A DNA stretch of 64,000 nt from contig JAMWFC010000005.1 in assembly GCA_027475525.1 (NCBI GenBank), positions 2,058,019 through 2,122,018 on the forward strand, written 5' to 3'. The notes under the pieces were generated by a model, which was given only the letters and a program-made list of their open reading frames with translations, ran no database searches and was not told the DNA's origin. The DNA comes from Macrolepiota albuminosa. Lineage: Eukaryota > Basidiomycota > Agaricomycetes > Agaricales > Agaricaceae. This document shows positions 25,901-36,665 of this stretch, one piece after another. The position numbers were made by a program, and so were the translations under genes. Each line of letters opens with the position of its first letter. Position 1 is the stretch's first letter.

Positions 25901-28900
25901 CCCCATCGCTCCAGGAGTGCTAAGCGAGACTCGTCGGGAACACGACCGTCGGGAGTGCAGATGTGACCAGTATTTTGAACCTTGGCGCGCAAGGAGGAGT
26001 TTGTGGCCGCTAAAGTACCACCGCTATACTTCATACGTTGGAGAACTCGATTGAGCAGCAAGAAAAATTCCCATAGCGCTAAGCGAATGTTGGAGTTGTC
26101 GGGATGGGTCGCCGGTAAGCCGTTTACGAGTCGCCAGTCTTTGGGGCCTTTGACGCCAACGTCATCAATGAAGCTTAGGACGTTATGCGGTATCTCGGGT
26201 TGGAGGATGAATGTGATGTCGTCATGGAATATGGGGACTGAGTTTGTCCAGCCCATCGGTAAGGTGACTAGGCGCAGTGCGCCAAACGGAGTTTGAAACG
26301 TAGTGAGATGGGGACTGAGTTTGTCCAGCCCATCGGTAAGGTGACTAGGCGCAGTGCGCCAAACGGAGTTTGAAACGTAGTGAGATCCGGGAAGAGGGTG
26401 TATTAAGCGTTCATCGTAGCCAACGTAGAGATCAAGGGTGGCGCCACAAATGCGCCCGGCAAAGGACTCGGCAACGTGATCAGGGAAAGGCGGTACGCCA
26501 GAGTGTCGTATGGTGACTCTATTCAGTGGTTCAAGACTGTGGACTATGCGTAGATTGCCGTTCTTTTTGAGGACGCAGAACCAACGGGAGCGGTAAGAAC
26601 TATTTGAGGGCTCGTAGACGCCAGCCTGTATCTTGGTCCTAATGATTTGGCAGACCTCGGCTTCGATCGGTAAGAACTATTTGAGGGCTCGTAGACGCCA
26701 GCCTGTATCTTGGTCCTAATGATTTGGCAGACCTCGGCTTCGATTCCCGGCGGTAACGGTCGGTTGTGCTCAGTCCACGGCACGTGAGGGATGGTCGGGA
26801 TCACACAGGCGGGAAGAAGTCTGTACGTAGGCTGCCGCGTTCTGAGTCCTCCCAAGCGAAGGCTTTGTCTTGCTTAGCGACAAGATCGGTAAGGACGTTC
26901 AACTCATCTTTGGTCAAAAATCCTGTGTCGTGCTCCTTGGCGAACTGCTGCTGGCGCTCCGTGGTAAAACGTCCTGTGGGCTGAAAGGGTGGCGGATTCG
27001 GCGATAAAGTTGGCATGTCGGCAAGAGGGTCGCCAATGATCTGGCGCTCGATTCTAAACGTCTCGGGAGAGTGCGTAGCGATGGGTTTTGTTTTAAGCGC
27101 AACTGGCTTATATTTCTTTTTAACTTGTACCCCTTTCCTTTTGGGAGCGTTAGCTTGGTTATACACAAATGTGGAAAGGGGAACTGTAGCCTGAGGAGCG
27201 GCAAGTCCGAGAACGGCAGGAGCTGAGGCCCCGGGAAGGGTAGTGAGATAAGTATCGGTAGACGCAATATTTTGAAAAGATTCGGAAGCGGTAAGGTACA
27301 AGTAGGCAAGAGAGGAGTCGGTAATGTTTTGGTTTTTCTGGGAAGGCTCTGCGTCGATAGTGGGTAAAGTAGTTAAAACGTCTTGGTCAAGAAAAGCAGT
27401 AGACATAACAGTTACAAGACCAGTTGAATGGTCATATTCCAGCGTTAGCGCTACATCTCCGTGATCGTCGCCAATCACCTCCTCGATGGTCTGTGAAAAC
27501 ACCAATGGTCATATTCCAGCGTTAGCGCTACATCTCCGTGATCGTCGCCAATCACCTCCTCGATGGTCTGTGAAAACACCTGTGGGAGGCTCGTTGGCGT
27601 GCTGGTCGGTAAACTCCGGGGGCTTAGCGCGGGCGCCTTTTCGTTGTCCCCTAGGGAACGTTGGCACCGTTCGTCGGATTCCGGAATTGGGGTCGCTAAT
27701 TGTGAGGGTCGTTTCCTCGTCGGTAACTGTCTTGACGACTGATCGCGCCAAGACGTCGAAGGGTCTGCCAAGTAGTAGGTCGTAAGCTGGTGAGCGTAAA
27801 ATGTGTATCTGAAGATAGAACGTAATGTCGCCAAGAGTGCACGGCACATTCTTGGCGAGGCCTAGGGATCGGTCTACTGTGCCGTTAGCACTCTGCATAT
27901 TTAGTATAACCGTAGGGTCGTAAATGAGGCCTAGATCGTTAGCGACTTCTGCTGCCATAGAAATAATCTGAGACCCGCTATCCACGATTGCTTCTACCTC
28001 GTGTTTATTGTCTACGGTTAGCGCGACCGAGCGGATAGCGTGCGATTCTTGAGCGACGGTAAGAATTGCGGGGTCCTCTCCATGGTCTACAGACCTAAGG
28101 TAGGTCTCTACTGGGTCCACAGAAGTGGCGTTAGCGATGGGGTCGGCAAGAGAATCTTCAGCGTCCAGCGAGTTGACGGTAACAGAGAAACCAGGAAGCG
28201 CATCGTCGAGTTCATCAACCTCGGCAACGGCTGTCGCCAAGGGTCGTCGGGGAGTGACTGCCGTCTTGACCTGGTTGCGGACGTCGGGAGCAATACTACA
28301 AAGTTCTTCTACAGATAAGGTAACATTGGTTTTCATGATGCGGTTAAAGACGTGATTCGATTTTTCAATGTCGAAAATTGGCGCGGTAGGTCGGTAGCCA
28401 CCCTCAGGACGTTTCTCGGGAGCGGCAAAGTTTCGTTGTGTGGGAGCGTGATAACGGTCGGGGTAGGTCGGTAGCCACCCTCAGGACGTTTCTCGGGAGC
28501 GGCAAAGTTTCGTTGTGTGGGAGCGTGATAACGGTCGGGAATCCTGAATAGGGATGGAGAGGCGGCAAAGGCGGTTCGGGAGCGGTAGCGGACGACGATG
28601 GTTCTGAAGCAGGAGCAGGGGCAGTGGCAGGAGGTGCGGCAGGAGCAGGTGTCGGTAACTTGCTAGCGGGAGGCATCGGCTTGTATCCTTTAAGAGGTTG
28701 TTTGGGCTGCTTAACTTCAACCCCATCAAAGACCTGATTCTTAAGCGAATCCAACTCCTGTTGGAGCTTGGCGATACGTTCTTCTCGCGAGAATGTACCC
28801 CATCAAAGACCTGATTCTTAAGCGAATCCAACTCCTGTTGGAGCTTGGCGATACGTTCTTCTCGCGAGAATGTAGGATGGTCGCCAACGCTGTCGAAATG

Positions 28901-30091
28901 TAAAACCTCGTGAATCATCTGCTGTTGGTCGCCTGTTCTGGGTCGGGGTTGGCGTTGCCAGATAGCGTGCCGGTAACGATTTGTCCTGGGTTGCGCCTAT
29001 GCCATTCATCAACTCGCTCCTGGAAGGACTTCTTGTCTGGGTAGTTGGGAATGATGGCGCCAGTGGTGAGAACTATCTTGCCGTCGATAGCCCGTCGAAT
29101 TTTCCCTTGCCGAATATAATTCTCCAAAGTCGCGCAGCGTCCTCTCGTCATGGTGTGGCCAATTTCCCCACAGAAGTGGCAAGGGCCAGGTGCGGGTACG
29201 TTAGCGGGTCGGTTAGCAGTCAGGTTGGTGGTAATCATAGTTTCAATACGCGTCATAGCGGAAGCGACGGCGGCGGTAATAGCAGCGTTGAGTTCCTCCT
29301 TCTTAACGAAGTCGGCAACAGGAGGCGGGATGGGAATGATACCGTTAGTTCGCTCAGGTGGTGGGCTCGTCCTAGCGCGCTGCAGAAGTCGGCAACAGGA
29401 GGCGGGATGGGAATGATACCGTTAGTTCGCTCAGGTGGTGGGCTCGTCCTAGCGCGCTGCAGCCAACGCCAGTGTCCGTTCCCTTGAGAACCCATTTACC
29501 GGCTTCAAAGACGTCGGCAACGTTATAGGGCTCGTCTGGGTGATGAGCCTGGTGAACTATCTCTAGGCGACGAGCAATACGAGTCCACAATGAAGTCGGG
29601 ATGCCTTGCTGAAATAGGCGACGCTCCTCGTTAATATAGAGCTTGCCGTTCTGCAGAAGCCACCTAGCGATTTTCTGGAATTCGCGGTAATATGTAGAGA
29701 ATGCGCCAAGGGACGAAGTGCCACTGTCGAAAGATTCCTGAACTAGTTTTTGGAGCTCGTTTACCGTGTATCGGGTAGCCTCCTCGGCGCCAGGGTACAG
29801 CTGGATTACTGCCGTCTTCCAGTCCTCATACGAAGCGCCTTGGGCTGGAGCTGGTGGGGCGGCAGGAACAAAGGCGGCAAACTCGGTCAAACCTGTCCAC
29901 GTCTCTGCCGTGTCATACGATACGTATCTTGCCGCATACTCCTTCATCTGCGTATGGTCGGTAATGTTACAATCTCTGAATAGATACTCCAACTCCTTAA
30001 AATACTGGGAGAGCTCCCGTGGCTTGGACTCGTCCCATTTCGGTGCCGAGAAGTGGTTGCGTGGCGGCATGCGCTGAACTTGTTGTTCCAT
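22919..30091 (-). pseudogene. Inner Gypsy gag-pol, broken by duplications and frameshifts
   Basis: Gag starts at 30091 (MEQQVQRMPP), with the CCHC knuckle (CHFCGEIGH) near 29150-29180. The aspartic protease (VDSGSQ) is near 27970. RT with FIDDVGVKGP lies near 26140-26170, RNase H around 24900-25400, and the integrase HHCC and DDE motifs between 24330 and 23700. The frame ends at 22919. Protein similarity to the outer copy is very high (about 4 differences in the roughly 220-residue integrase stretch). About 16 exact 77-bp tandem duplications interrupt it, each shifting the frame because 77 is not a multiple of three. A separate one-base deletion relative to the outer copy lies near 24080. I regard most lesions as artefacts of assembly. 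Confidence 0.82.
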
Positions 30092-30530
30092 AGCGACTGT
30101 GTTGGCGAGTTCGGTTAGCGGTAGTGGGGAAGGTTGCGTGGCGGCATGCGCTGAACTTGTTGTTCCATAGCGACTGTGTTGGCGAGTTCGGTTAGCGGTA
30201 GTGGGGAAGGGTTCTAGAGATTGGCGACGGGGTAAGAGAAATGGCGAATTGAGAAAGCGGTGTTAAAGGAGTGATGGGAGTGACTGATTGTGGTAAGGCA
30301 AAGGGCGACGCTAAGGGGTCGTCGGCGCTATAATCGAGGGAATGCGGGAAAAGATCAGGAAATGCGTCTACAGTGGCGTTCTGTAGTTCCTGGGCTAGAG
30401 AGAGACCCGGTAAGGCACCAGGTGGTTGTGGGGTTGATGGGTGGGAAGGGGCTATGCCTTCTGCCGACTGGTCTAGCAGGCGGCGCCTACGCTGGAGACG
30501 GGTTTCTGGCGGAATTCTGCCCTAGAGATC
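30092..30530 (-). other. Inner Gypsy leader
   Basis: Untranslated region between primer-binding site and gag start, with no open frame in the element's sense. Includes part of the 77-bp duplication that begins at 30055. Confidence 0.6.
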
Positions 30531-30547
30531 CCTCGCGGTGGGCTCCA
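30531..30547 (-). promoter_or_regulatory. Primer-binding site of inner Gypsy (tRNA-Cys-like)
   Basis: Three bases inside the 5' LTR the minus strand reads TGGAGCCCACCGCGAGG. Its complement looks like a tRNA 3' end: CCA, then a U in the discriminator position, a seven-base acceptor strand GGTGGGC and a T-stem CTCGC. U73 is characteristic of tRNA-Cys, so tRNA-Cys is the likely primer. The outer copy (36646-36662) has one change. Confidence 0.6.
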
Positions 30548-30550
30548 ATT

Positions 30551-31573
30551 TGATGACGCCCAAGGTTTGGTCAGTAACAAATGTAACGATTGTGTTACCG
30601 TACCAAGAGTGTGCGTTGGGCGCGCTAAAAGTAATGTGAGGAGTCCCGGGCAGGTCCCAGAGAACGCGTCTGTGAAAAAGGGTAAAGTCGGTAACGAGGT
30701 CGGCAAGTGTCAAGCGCTAAGGTAAAGCGCCTAAGGAAATGCGGTAAGTGAACACGGCAATGTGAGCGGCAAGAGCACGATATGCTTAGCGAAGTCTAAG
30801 CGTCGATAATGCCTGCCGTAGTTGCAAGGCGCGAGTATGTCGAGTGTTGGCGAGCGTCTGCAACTGCCGATGAGTTTTGACGTTGCTGACCGTAGCGTAA
30901 ATGAGCTCTTGATATGTCGAGTGTTGGCGAGCGTCTGCAACTGCCGATGAGTTTTGACGTTGCTGACCGTAGCGTAAATGAGCTCTTGACGTAAGGGAGA
31001 CTGAAGTAAAGGGGGAAACTCTGGTCTATTCGTCTCCTTTTTTATGTACAAGTCGGTAAGTACTTTTATACTACAATGAGTTCGCCGTCGCCAGTGGCTA
31101 ATGACGCCAGAGTGCGGTAAACTGGAAAATTTCAAAGGGGTAGCTCCAACGGTTTCAGATCCCTACCGTCCATTCAAGAGCCTTAGCGACGCCAGGCGAC
31201 AGATCGCGAAGCTAAACCATCACTCCATCACCCTTCTGTCCGTCAGAGCACCTAAGCGATGTCAGGCGCCAAATCGAGACGCTAAGTGGTGTCAGACGCC
31301 AAGGTCAAACGCCAAGCTGTCCGTCAGTTTTTGATAGATCATCAAGCTTCTCGCTAAGCGCTGTCGTCAGTGACTGATGCCATCTGTCAGTTGTCATTCT
31401 GTCTGCCGATCGGCGCTATCACTGATTGGATCTGCTTCTTGCCGTGCGCGGCCGTCAGAAATGGCTTAAAATAGGTAGAACACGTGCGCTAAGTTCGGAA
31501 CGAGTGCGGCAAGGTTTCCGGAGCCGGTGCCGAGCCTGCCGTTGATGCGCCTAACCTGTATAGGGTCCTATCA
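30551..31573 (-). repeat. Inner Gypsy 5' LTR
   Basis: Near-identical to 18986-20010. Carries a 77-bp duplication starting at 30836. It abuts pol sequence of the outer element on its right (ACGG, then the RT-RNase H frame), which is the nesting junction. Confidence 0.9.
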
Positions 31574-33924
31574 ACGGCATCGTAGGTCAGGTTTCTGCTG
31601 TCTTCTCTTAGCGACTGGGGTTCCTGTACGACTTTTACGGGAGGCAAATCTTGTCCAAGGATGCTTGCCGTGTAGAATGTGAGGGGTGCGCTAAAGGTCT
31701 CGGGGCGGTAAGGGACAATGGGATGTAGAAGGATGCTGGCAGGCTGTTGCCGTCGTAGTAAGGGAATTGGCTGTTGAATGAGGTGCACAAAACCATGTAG
31801 TCGGTCGATCCAGTCCTCGAAATTGCTATCAGCCTGTGGGTCCACTGCCGGGTCGCCAGGCTGCCGTGGTCGCCTAGAGAGTCCATCTGGTCTGTGGAAA
31901 GAGCTCTTGACGTGTACCAACTCAAAGTGAAACATGAGGATAGCGACCACCCACCGGTTCATGCTAGCGGATGGCTGGATATCGGGATTCTGCAGCATGC
32001 CTTTAATGTACCTAGCGTCGACTTCAACAATAAGGTTCCGTACGCCAATCAAATACATCTTTAGCGACCGGAAGGCTTTGAAGAGTCCATAAAGCTCCAG
32101 CTTAGGCTGACTGTAGCGAGACTCTCTGTCGTTAAGCGTGATAGACCCAAAGCGGTTGTAACGTCGCTGTTTCCGATTGTCGCTAAGGCACTGGCACAGG
32201 AAGTAGCCAACGGCAATGTACGAGGTATCCACCGCCAAGATCACAGGGTCGGCAGAGGTATAATCGATGGGGACTAGGGGTTTGGCGTCTTGTAGAGCTT
32301 TTACTAAGTCTCGTTGTGCGGTAACCTGGTCTGGCCCAAATTCAAAGGGCTCGTTGGCGCAGGTGAGTCGGTTAAGGGCGTGTGCGCGATGGGCAAAGTT
32401 TTTGACGAATATCCTAAGAACGCCAACGGTACCGAGAAAGGCGCAAACTTCAGATAAGTTGCGGCAAGGACCCCATCGCTCTAGGAGTGCTAAGCGAGAC
32501 TCGTCGGGAACGCGACCGTCAGGAGTGCAGATGTGACCGAGTATTTTGAACTTTGGCGCACAAAGGAGGAGTTTGTGACCGCTAAACGTACTACCGCTAT
32601 ACTTCATACGTTGGAGAACTCGATTGAGCAGCTGGAAAAACTCCCATAGCGCTAAGTGAATGTTGGAGTTGTCGGGATGGGTCGCTGGTAAGCCGTTTAC
32701 GAGTCGCCAGTCTTTGGGACCTTTGACGCCAACATCATCAATGAAGCTAAGGACATGGTGCGGTATCTCGGGTTGGAGGATGAATGTGATGTTGTCATGA
32801 AATATGGGGACTGAGTTTGTCCATCCCATCGGCAAGGTAACTAGACGCAGTGCGCCAAACGGAGTTTGAAAGGTAGTGAGATCCCGGGAAGAGGGGTGTA
32901 TCAGGCGTTCGTCGTAGCCAACGTAGAGGTCAAGGGTGGCGCCACAAATGCGCCCGGCAAAGGACTCGGCAACGTGGTCAGGAAATGGCGGTACGCCAGA
33001 GTGTCGTATAGTAACTCTATTCAGCGGCTCAAGACTGTGGACTATGCGTAGATTGCCGTTCTTTTTGAGGACGCAGAACCAACGGGAGCGGTAAGAACTA
33101 TTTGAGGGCTCGTAGACGCCAGCCTTAATCTTTGTCCTAATGATTTGGCAGACCTCGGCTTCGATTCCAGGCGGTAACGGTCGGTTGTGCTCAGTCCACG
33201 GCACGTGAGGGATGGTCGGGATTACGACAGGCGGGAAGAAATCTGTGCGGAGGCTGCCGCGTTCTGAGTCCTCCCAAGCAAAGGCTTTGTCTTGCTTAGC
33301 GACAAGATCGGTAAGGACGTTCAACTCATCTTTGGTCAAAAATCCTGTGTTGTGCTCCTTGGCGAACTGCTGCTGGCGTTCTTCGGTAAAACGACCTGTT
33401 GGCTGAAAGGGTGGCGGATTCGGTGATAAGGTCGGCATGTCGGCAAGAGGGTCGCCAATGATCTGGCGCTCGATTCTAAACGTCTCGGGAGAGTGCGTAG
33501 CGATGGGTTTTGTTTTAAGCGCAACTGGCTTATATTTCTTTTTGACTTGTACCCCTTTCCTTTTGGGAGCGTTAGCTTGGTTATACACAGATGTGGAAAG
33601 GGGAACTGTAGCCTGAGGGGCGGCAAGTCCAAGAACGGCAGGAGTCGAGGCTCCGGGAAGGGTAGTGAGATACGTATCGGTAGACGCAATATTTTGAAAT
33701 GATTCAGAAGCGGTAAGGTACAAGTAGGCAAGAGAGGAGTCGGTAATGTTTTGATTTTTCTGGGAAAGCTCTGCGTCGGTAGTGGGTAAAGTAGTTAAAA
33801 CATCTTGGTCAAGAAAAGCAGTAGACATAACAGTTACAAGACCAGTTGAATGGTCATATTCCAGCGTTAGCGCTACATCTCCGTGATCGTCGCCAATCAC
33901 CTCCTCGATGGTCTGTGAAAACAC
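31574..33924 (-). CDS. Outer Gypsy reverse transcriptase-RNase H, truncated by inner insertion
   Basis: The frame reads from a GTG near 33924 without interruption to the insertion point of the inner element. RT spans about residues 240-430. It has LKKNGNLRIVHSLEPLN, catalytic Asp in GATLDLYVGY, TFQTPFGALRLVTLPMGWTN and the active site FIDDVGV at residues 394-397, with Phe where most Gypsy elements have Tyr or Phe. RNase H (about residues 560-680) has Asp in LAVDTSY, Glu in SQPKLELYG and Asp in VEVDARY. A low-complexity linker precedes RT. It overlaps the gag-protease frame by 28 nt in the -1 frame, suggesting ribosomal frameshifting as in many Ty3-like elements. The integrase continues at 18985, beyond the inner element. 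Confidence 0.87.
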
Positions 33925-36209
33925 CGGTGGGGAGGCTCGTTGGCGTGCTGGTCGGTAAACTCCAGGGGCTTAGCGCGGGCGCCTTTTCGTTGTCCCCTAG
34001 GGAACGTTGGCACCGTTCGTCGGATTCCGGAATTTGGGTCGCTAATTGTGAGGGTCGTTTCCTCGTCGGTAACTGTCTTGACGACTGATCGCGCCAAGAC
34101 GTCGAAGGGTCTGCCGAGTAGTAGGTCGTAAGCTGGTGAACGTAAGATGTGTATCTGAAGATAAAACGTGATGTCGCCAAGGGTGCACGGCACATTCTTG
34201 GCGAGTCCTAGGGATCGGTCTACTGTGCCATTAGCACTCTGCATGTTTAGTATAACGGTAGGGTCGTAAATAAGGCCCAGATCGTTAGCGACTTCAGCTG
34301 CCATAGAAATAATTTGAGACCCGCTATCCACAATTGCTTCTACCTCGTGCTTGTTGTCTATGGTTAGCGCTACCGAGCGGATAGCGTGCGATTCTTGAGC
34401 GACGGTAAGAATTGCAGGGTCCTCTCCATGGTTTACTGACCTAAGGTAGGTCTCCACTGGATCCACAGAGGTGGCGTTAGCGATGGTGTCGGCAGGAGAA
34501 TCTTCAGCGTCCAGCGAGTCGACGGTAACAGAAAAACCAGGGAGCGCGTCGTCGAGATCCTCGACCTCGGCAACGGTTGTCGCCAAGGGTCGTCGGGGAG
34601 TGACTGCCGTCTTGACTTGGTTGCGGACGTCTGGGGCAATGCTACAAAGCTCTTCAACTGATAAGGTGACGGCGGTTTTCATGATGCGGCTGAAGACGTG
34701 GTTGGATTTCTCTATATCGAAAATTGGCGCGGTAGGTCGGTAACCACCCTCAGGACGTTTCTCGGGAGCGGCAAAGTTTCGTTGTGCTGGTGCGTGATAA
34801 CGGTCGGGAATCCCTGAGTAGGGATGGAGAGGCGGCAAGGGCGGTTCAGGAGCGGTAGCGGACGACGATGGTTCTGAGGTAGTAGCAGGGGTAGTGGCAG
34901 GCGGTGCGGCAGGAGCAGGAGTCGGTAATTTGCTAGCAGGAGGCATTGGCTTGTATCCTTTAAGAGGTTGTTTAGGCTGCTTAACTTCAACCCCATCAAA
35001 GACCTGATTCTTAAGCGAATCCAACTCCTGTTGGAGCTTGGCGATACGTTCTTCCCGCGAGAAAGTAGGATGGTCGCCAACGCTGTCGAAGTGTAAGACC
35101 TCGTGAATCATTTGCTGTTGGGTCGCCTGTTCAGGGTCGGGGTTGGCATTGCCAGAAAGCGTGCCGGTAACGATTTGTCCTGGGTTGCGCCTATGCCATT
35201 CATCAACTCGCTCCTGGAAGGACTTCTTGTCTGGGTAGTTGGGAATGATGGCGCCAGTGGTGAGAACTATCTTGCCGTCGATAGCCCGTCGAATCCTTCC
35301 TTGCCGAATGTAGTTTTCTAGGGTAACGCAGCGTCCTCTAGTCATAGTGTGGCCAATTTCCCCACAGAAGTGGCAAGGGCCAGGTGCGGGTACGTTAGCG
35401 GGTCGGTTAGCAGTGAGGTTGGTGGTGATCATGGTTTCAATACGCGTCATAGCGGAAGCGACAGCGGCGGTAATAGCAGCATTGAGCTCCTCTTTCTTAA
35501 CGAAGTCGGCAACAGGAGGCGGGATGGGAATGATACCGTTAGTTCGCTCAGGTGGTGGGCTCGTCCTAGCGCGTTGCAGTCCAATGCCAGTGTCCGTTCC
35601 CTTGAGAACCCATTTACCGGCTTCAAAGACGTCGGCAACGTTATAGGGCTCGTCAGGGTGATGGGCCTGATGAACTATCTCTAGGCGACGAGCAATACGA
35701 GTCCACAATGAAGTCGGGATGCCTTGCTGAAATAGGCGACGCTCCTCGTTAATATATAGCTTGCCGTTCTGCAGAAGCCACCTAGCGATCTTTTGGAATT
35801 CGCGGTAATATGTGGAGAATGCGCCAAGAGAAGAAGTGCCGTTGTCGAAAGATTCCTGAACTAATTTCTGCAACTTGTTTACCGTGTATCGGGTAGCTTC
35901 TTCTGCGCCAGGGTACAGCTGGATTACTGCCGTCTTCCAGTCCTCATACAAAGCACCTTGGGCGGGAACTGGCGGGGCGGCAGGAACAAAGGCGGCAAAC
36001 TCGGTCAAACCTGTCCACGTCTCTGCCGTGTCATACGATACGTATCTTGCCGCGTACTCCTTCATCTGCGTATAGTCGGTAATGTTACAATCTCTGAATA
36101 AATACTCCAATTCCTTAAAATACTGGGAGAGCTCCCGTGGCTTGGACTCGTCCCATTTTGGTGCCGAGAAGTGGTTGCGTGGCGGCATGCGCTGGACTTG
36201 TTGTTCCAT
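33897..36209 (-). CDS. Outer Gypsy Gag-protease
   Basis: An intact 770-aa frame starting at MEQQVQRMPPRNHFSAPKWD. The N-terminal 200 residues resemble Gypsy capsid (ELSQYFKELEYLF, then an aromatic-rich alpha-helical region). A CCHC zinc knuckle of spacing CX2CX4HX6C lies at residues 279-294 (CHFCGEIGH...). A Pro/Ala/Ser-rich linker follows at about 410-480. A retropepsin-type protease begins near residue 615, with catalytic DSG at 628-630 (IVDSGSQ) and the distal LLLGRPFDVL box. It sits 456 nt inside the 5' LTR and overlaps the RT frame at its end. I see no lesion, so this Gag may still be functional. Confidence 0.88.
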   Translation of the reverse strand: MEQQVQRMPPRNHFSAPKWDESKPRELSQYFKELEYLFRDCNITDYTQMKEYAARYVSYDTAETWTGLTEFAAFVPAAPPVPAQGALYEDWKTAVIQLYPGAEEATRYTVNKLQKLVQESFDNGTSSLGAFSTYYREFQKIARWLLQNGKLYINEERRLFQQGIPTSLWTRIARRLEIVHQAHHPDEPYNVADVFEAGKWVLKGTDTGIGLQRARTSPPPERTNGIIPIPPPVADFVKKEELNAAITAAVASAMTRIETMITTNLTANRPANVPAPGPCHFCGEIGHTMTRGRCVTLENYIRQGRIRRAIDGKIVLTTGAIIPNYPDKKSFQERVDEWHRRNPGQIVTGTLSGNANPDPEQATQQQMIHEVLHFDSVGDHPTFSREERIAKLQQELDSLKNQVFDGVEVKQPKQPLKGYKPMPPASKLPTPAPAAPPATTPATTSEPSSSATAPEPPLPPLHPYSGIPDRYHAPAQRNFAAPEKRPEGGYRPTAPIFDIEKSNHVFSRIMKTAVTLSVEELCSIAPDVRNQVKTAVTPRRPLATTVAEVEDLDDALPGFSVTVDSLDAEDSPADTIANATSVDPVETYLRSVNHGEDPAILTVAQESHAIRSVALTIDNKHEVEAIVDSGSQIISMAAEVANDLGLIYDPTVILNMQSANGTVDRSLGLAKNVPCTLGDITFYLQIHILRSPAYDLLLGRPFDVLARSVVKTVTDEETTLTISDPNSGIRRTVPTFPRGQRKGARAKPLEFTDQHANEPPHRCFHRPSRR

Positions 36210-36645
36210 GGCAACGGTGGTAGCGAGTTCGGTTAGCGGTAGTGGGGAAGAGGTTCTAGAGATTGGCGACGGGGTAAGCGAAATGAGTTAGAAAGAGGCG
36301 TTAGCGGGGTAATGGGAGTAACTGGTTGCGGTACGGTAAATGGCGACGCTAAGGGGTCGTCGGCGCTATAATCAAGGGAATGCGGGAAGAGATCAGGAAA
36401 TGCGTCTACAGTGGCGTTCTGTAGTTCCTGGGCAAGAGAGAGACCCGGTAAGGCACCAGGTGGTTGTGGAGTTGATGGGTGGGAAGGAGCTATGCCTTCT
36501 GCCGACTGGTCTAGCAGGCGGCGCCTACGCTGGAGACTGGTTGTGGAGTTGATGGGTGGGAAGGAGCTATGCCTTCTGCCGACTGGTCTAGCAGGCGGCG
36601 CCTACGCTGGAGACGAGTTTCTGGCGGAATTCTGCCCTAGAGATC
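36210..36645 (-). other. Outer Gypsy leader
   Basis: Untranslated leader between primer site and gag. Contains an exact 77-bp tandem duplication (36461-36537 and 36538-36614). No start codon context stands out upstream of gag. Confidence 0.6.
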
Positions 36646-36662
36646 CCTTGCGGTGGGCTCCA
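36646..36662 (-). promoter_or_regulatory. Primer-binding site of outer Gypsy
   Basis: Same position and sequence as in the inner element, except for one T for C change, three bases inside the LTR. Complementary to a tRNA 3' end with U73 (probably tRNA-Cys). Confidence 0.6.
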
Positions 36663-36665
36663 ATT

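Larger units (their letters stand above)
23065..30990. repeat. Cluster of 77-bp tandem duplications (assembly artefact)
   Basis: Pairs with a spacing of exactly 77 bp start at about 23065, 23802, 23925, 24284, 24511, 25306, 25499, 25661, 25815, 26231, 26591, 27427, 28387, 28721, 29308, 30055 and 30836. The copies are identical as far as I checked. A single fixed length in unrelated sequence contexts is not biological. Confidence 0.9.
18986..31573 (-). mobile_element. Inner Ty3/Gypsy element, same family as the outer one
   Basis: The LTRs at 18986-20010 and 30551-31573 differ by about 3 substitutions and 2 indels. The flanks carry a 4-bp duplication ACGG (18982-18985 and 31574-31577). It is inserted in pol of the outer element: sequence left of 18986 and right of 31573 joins seamlessly when compared with the uninterrupted pol of the inner copy near 24690-24710. 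Organisation matches the outer element, including the antisense gene. Most breaks in gag-pol coincide with 77-bp tandem duplications that I consider assembly artefacts, so the real element may be intact. Confidence 0.9.

Noticed and set aside
22919..30091. Inner Gypsy pol decayed by mutation or RIP
   Set aside because: Its LTRs are nearly identical and most breaks coincide with exact 77-bp duplications; assembly error explains them better than age.
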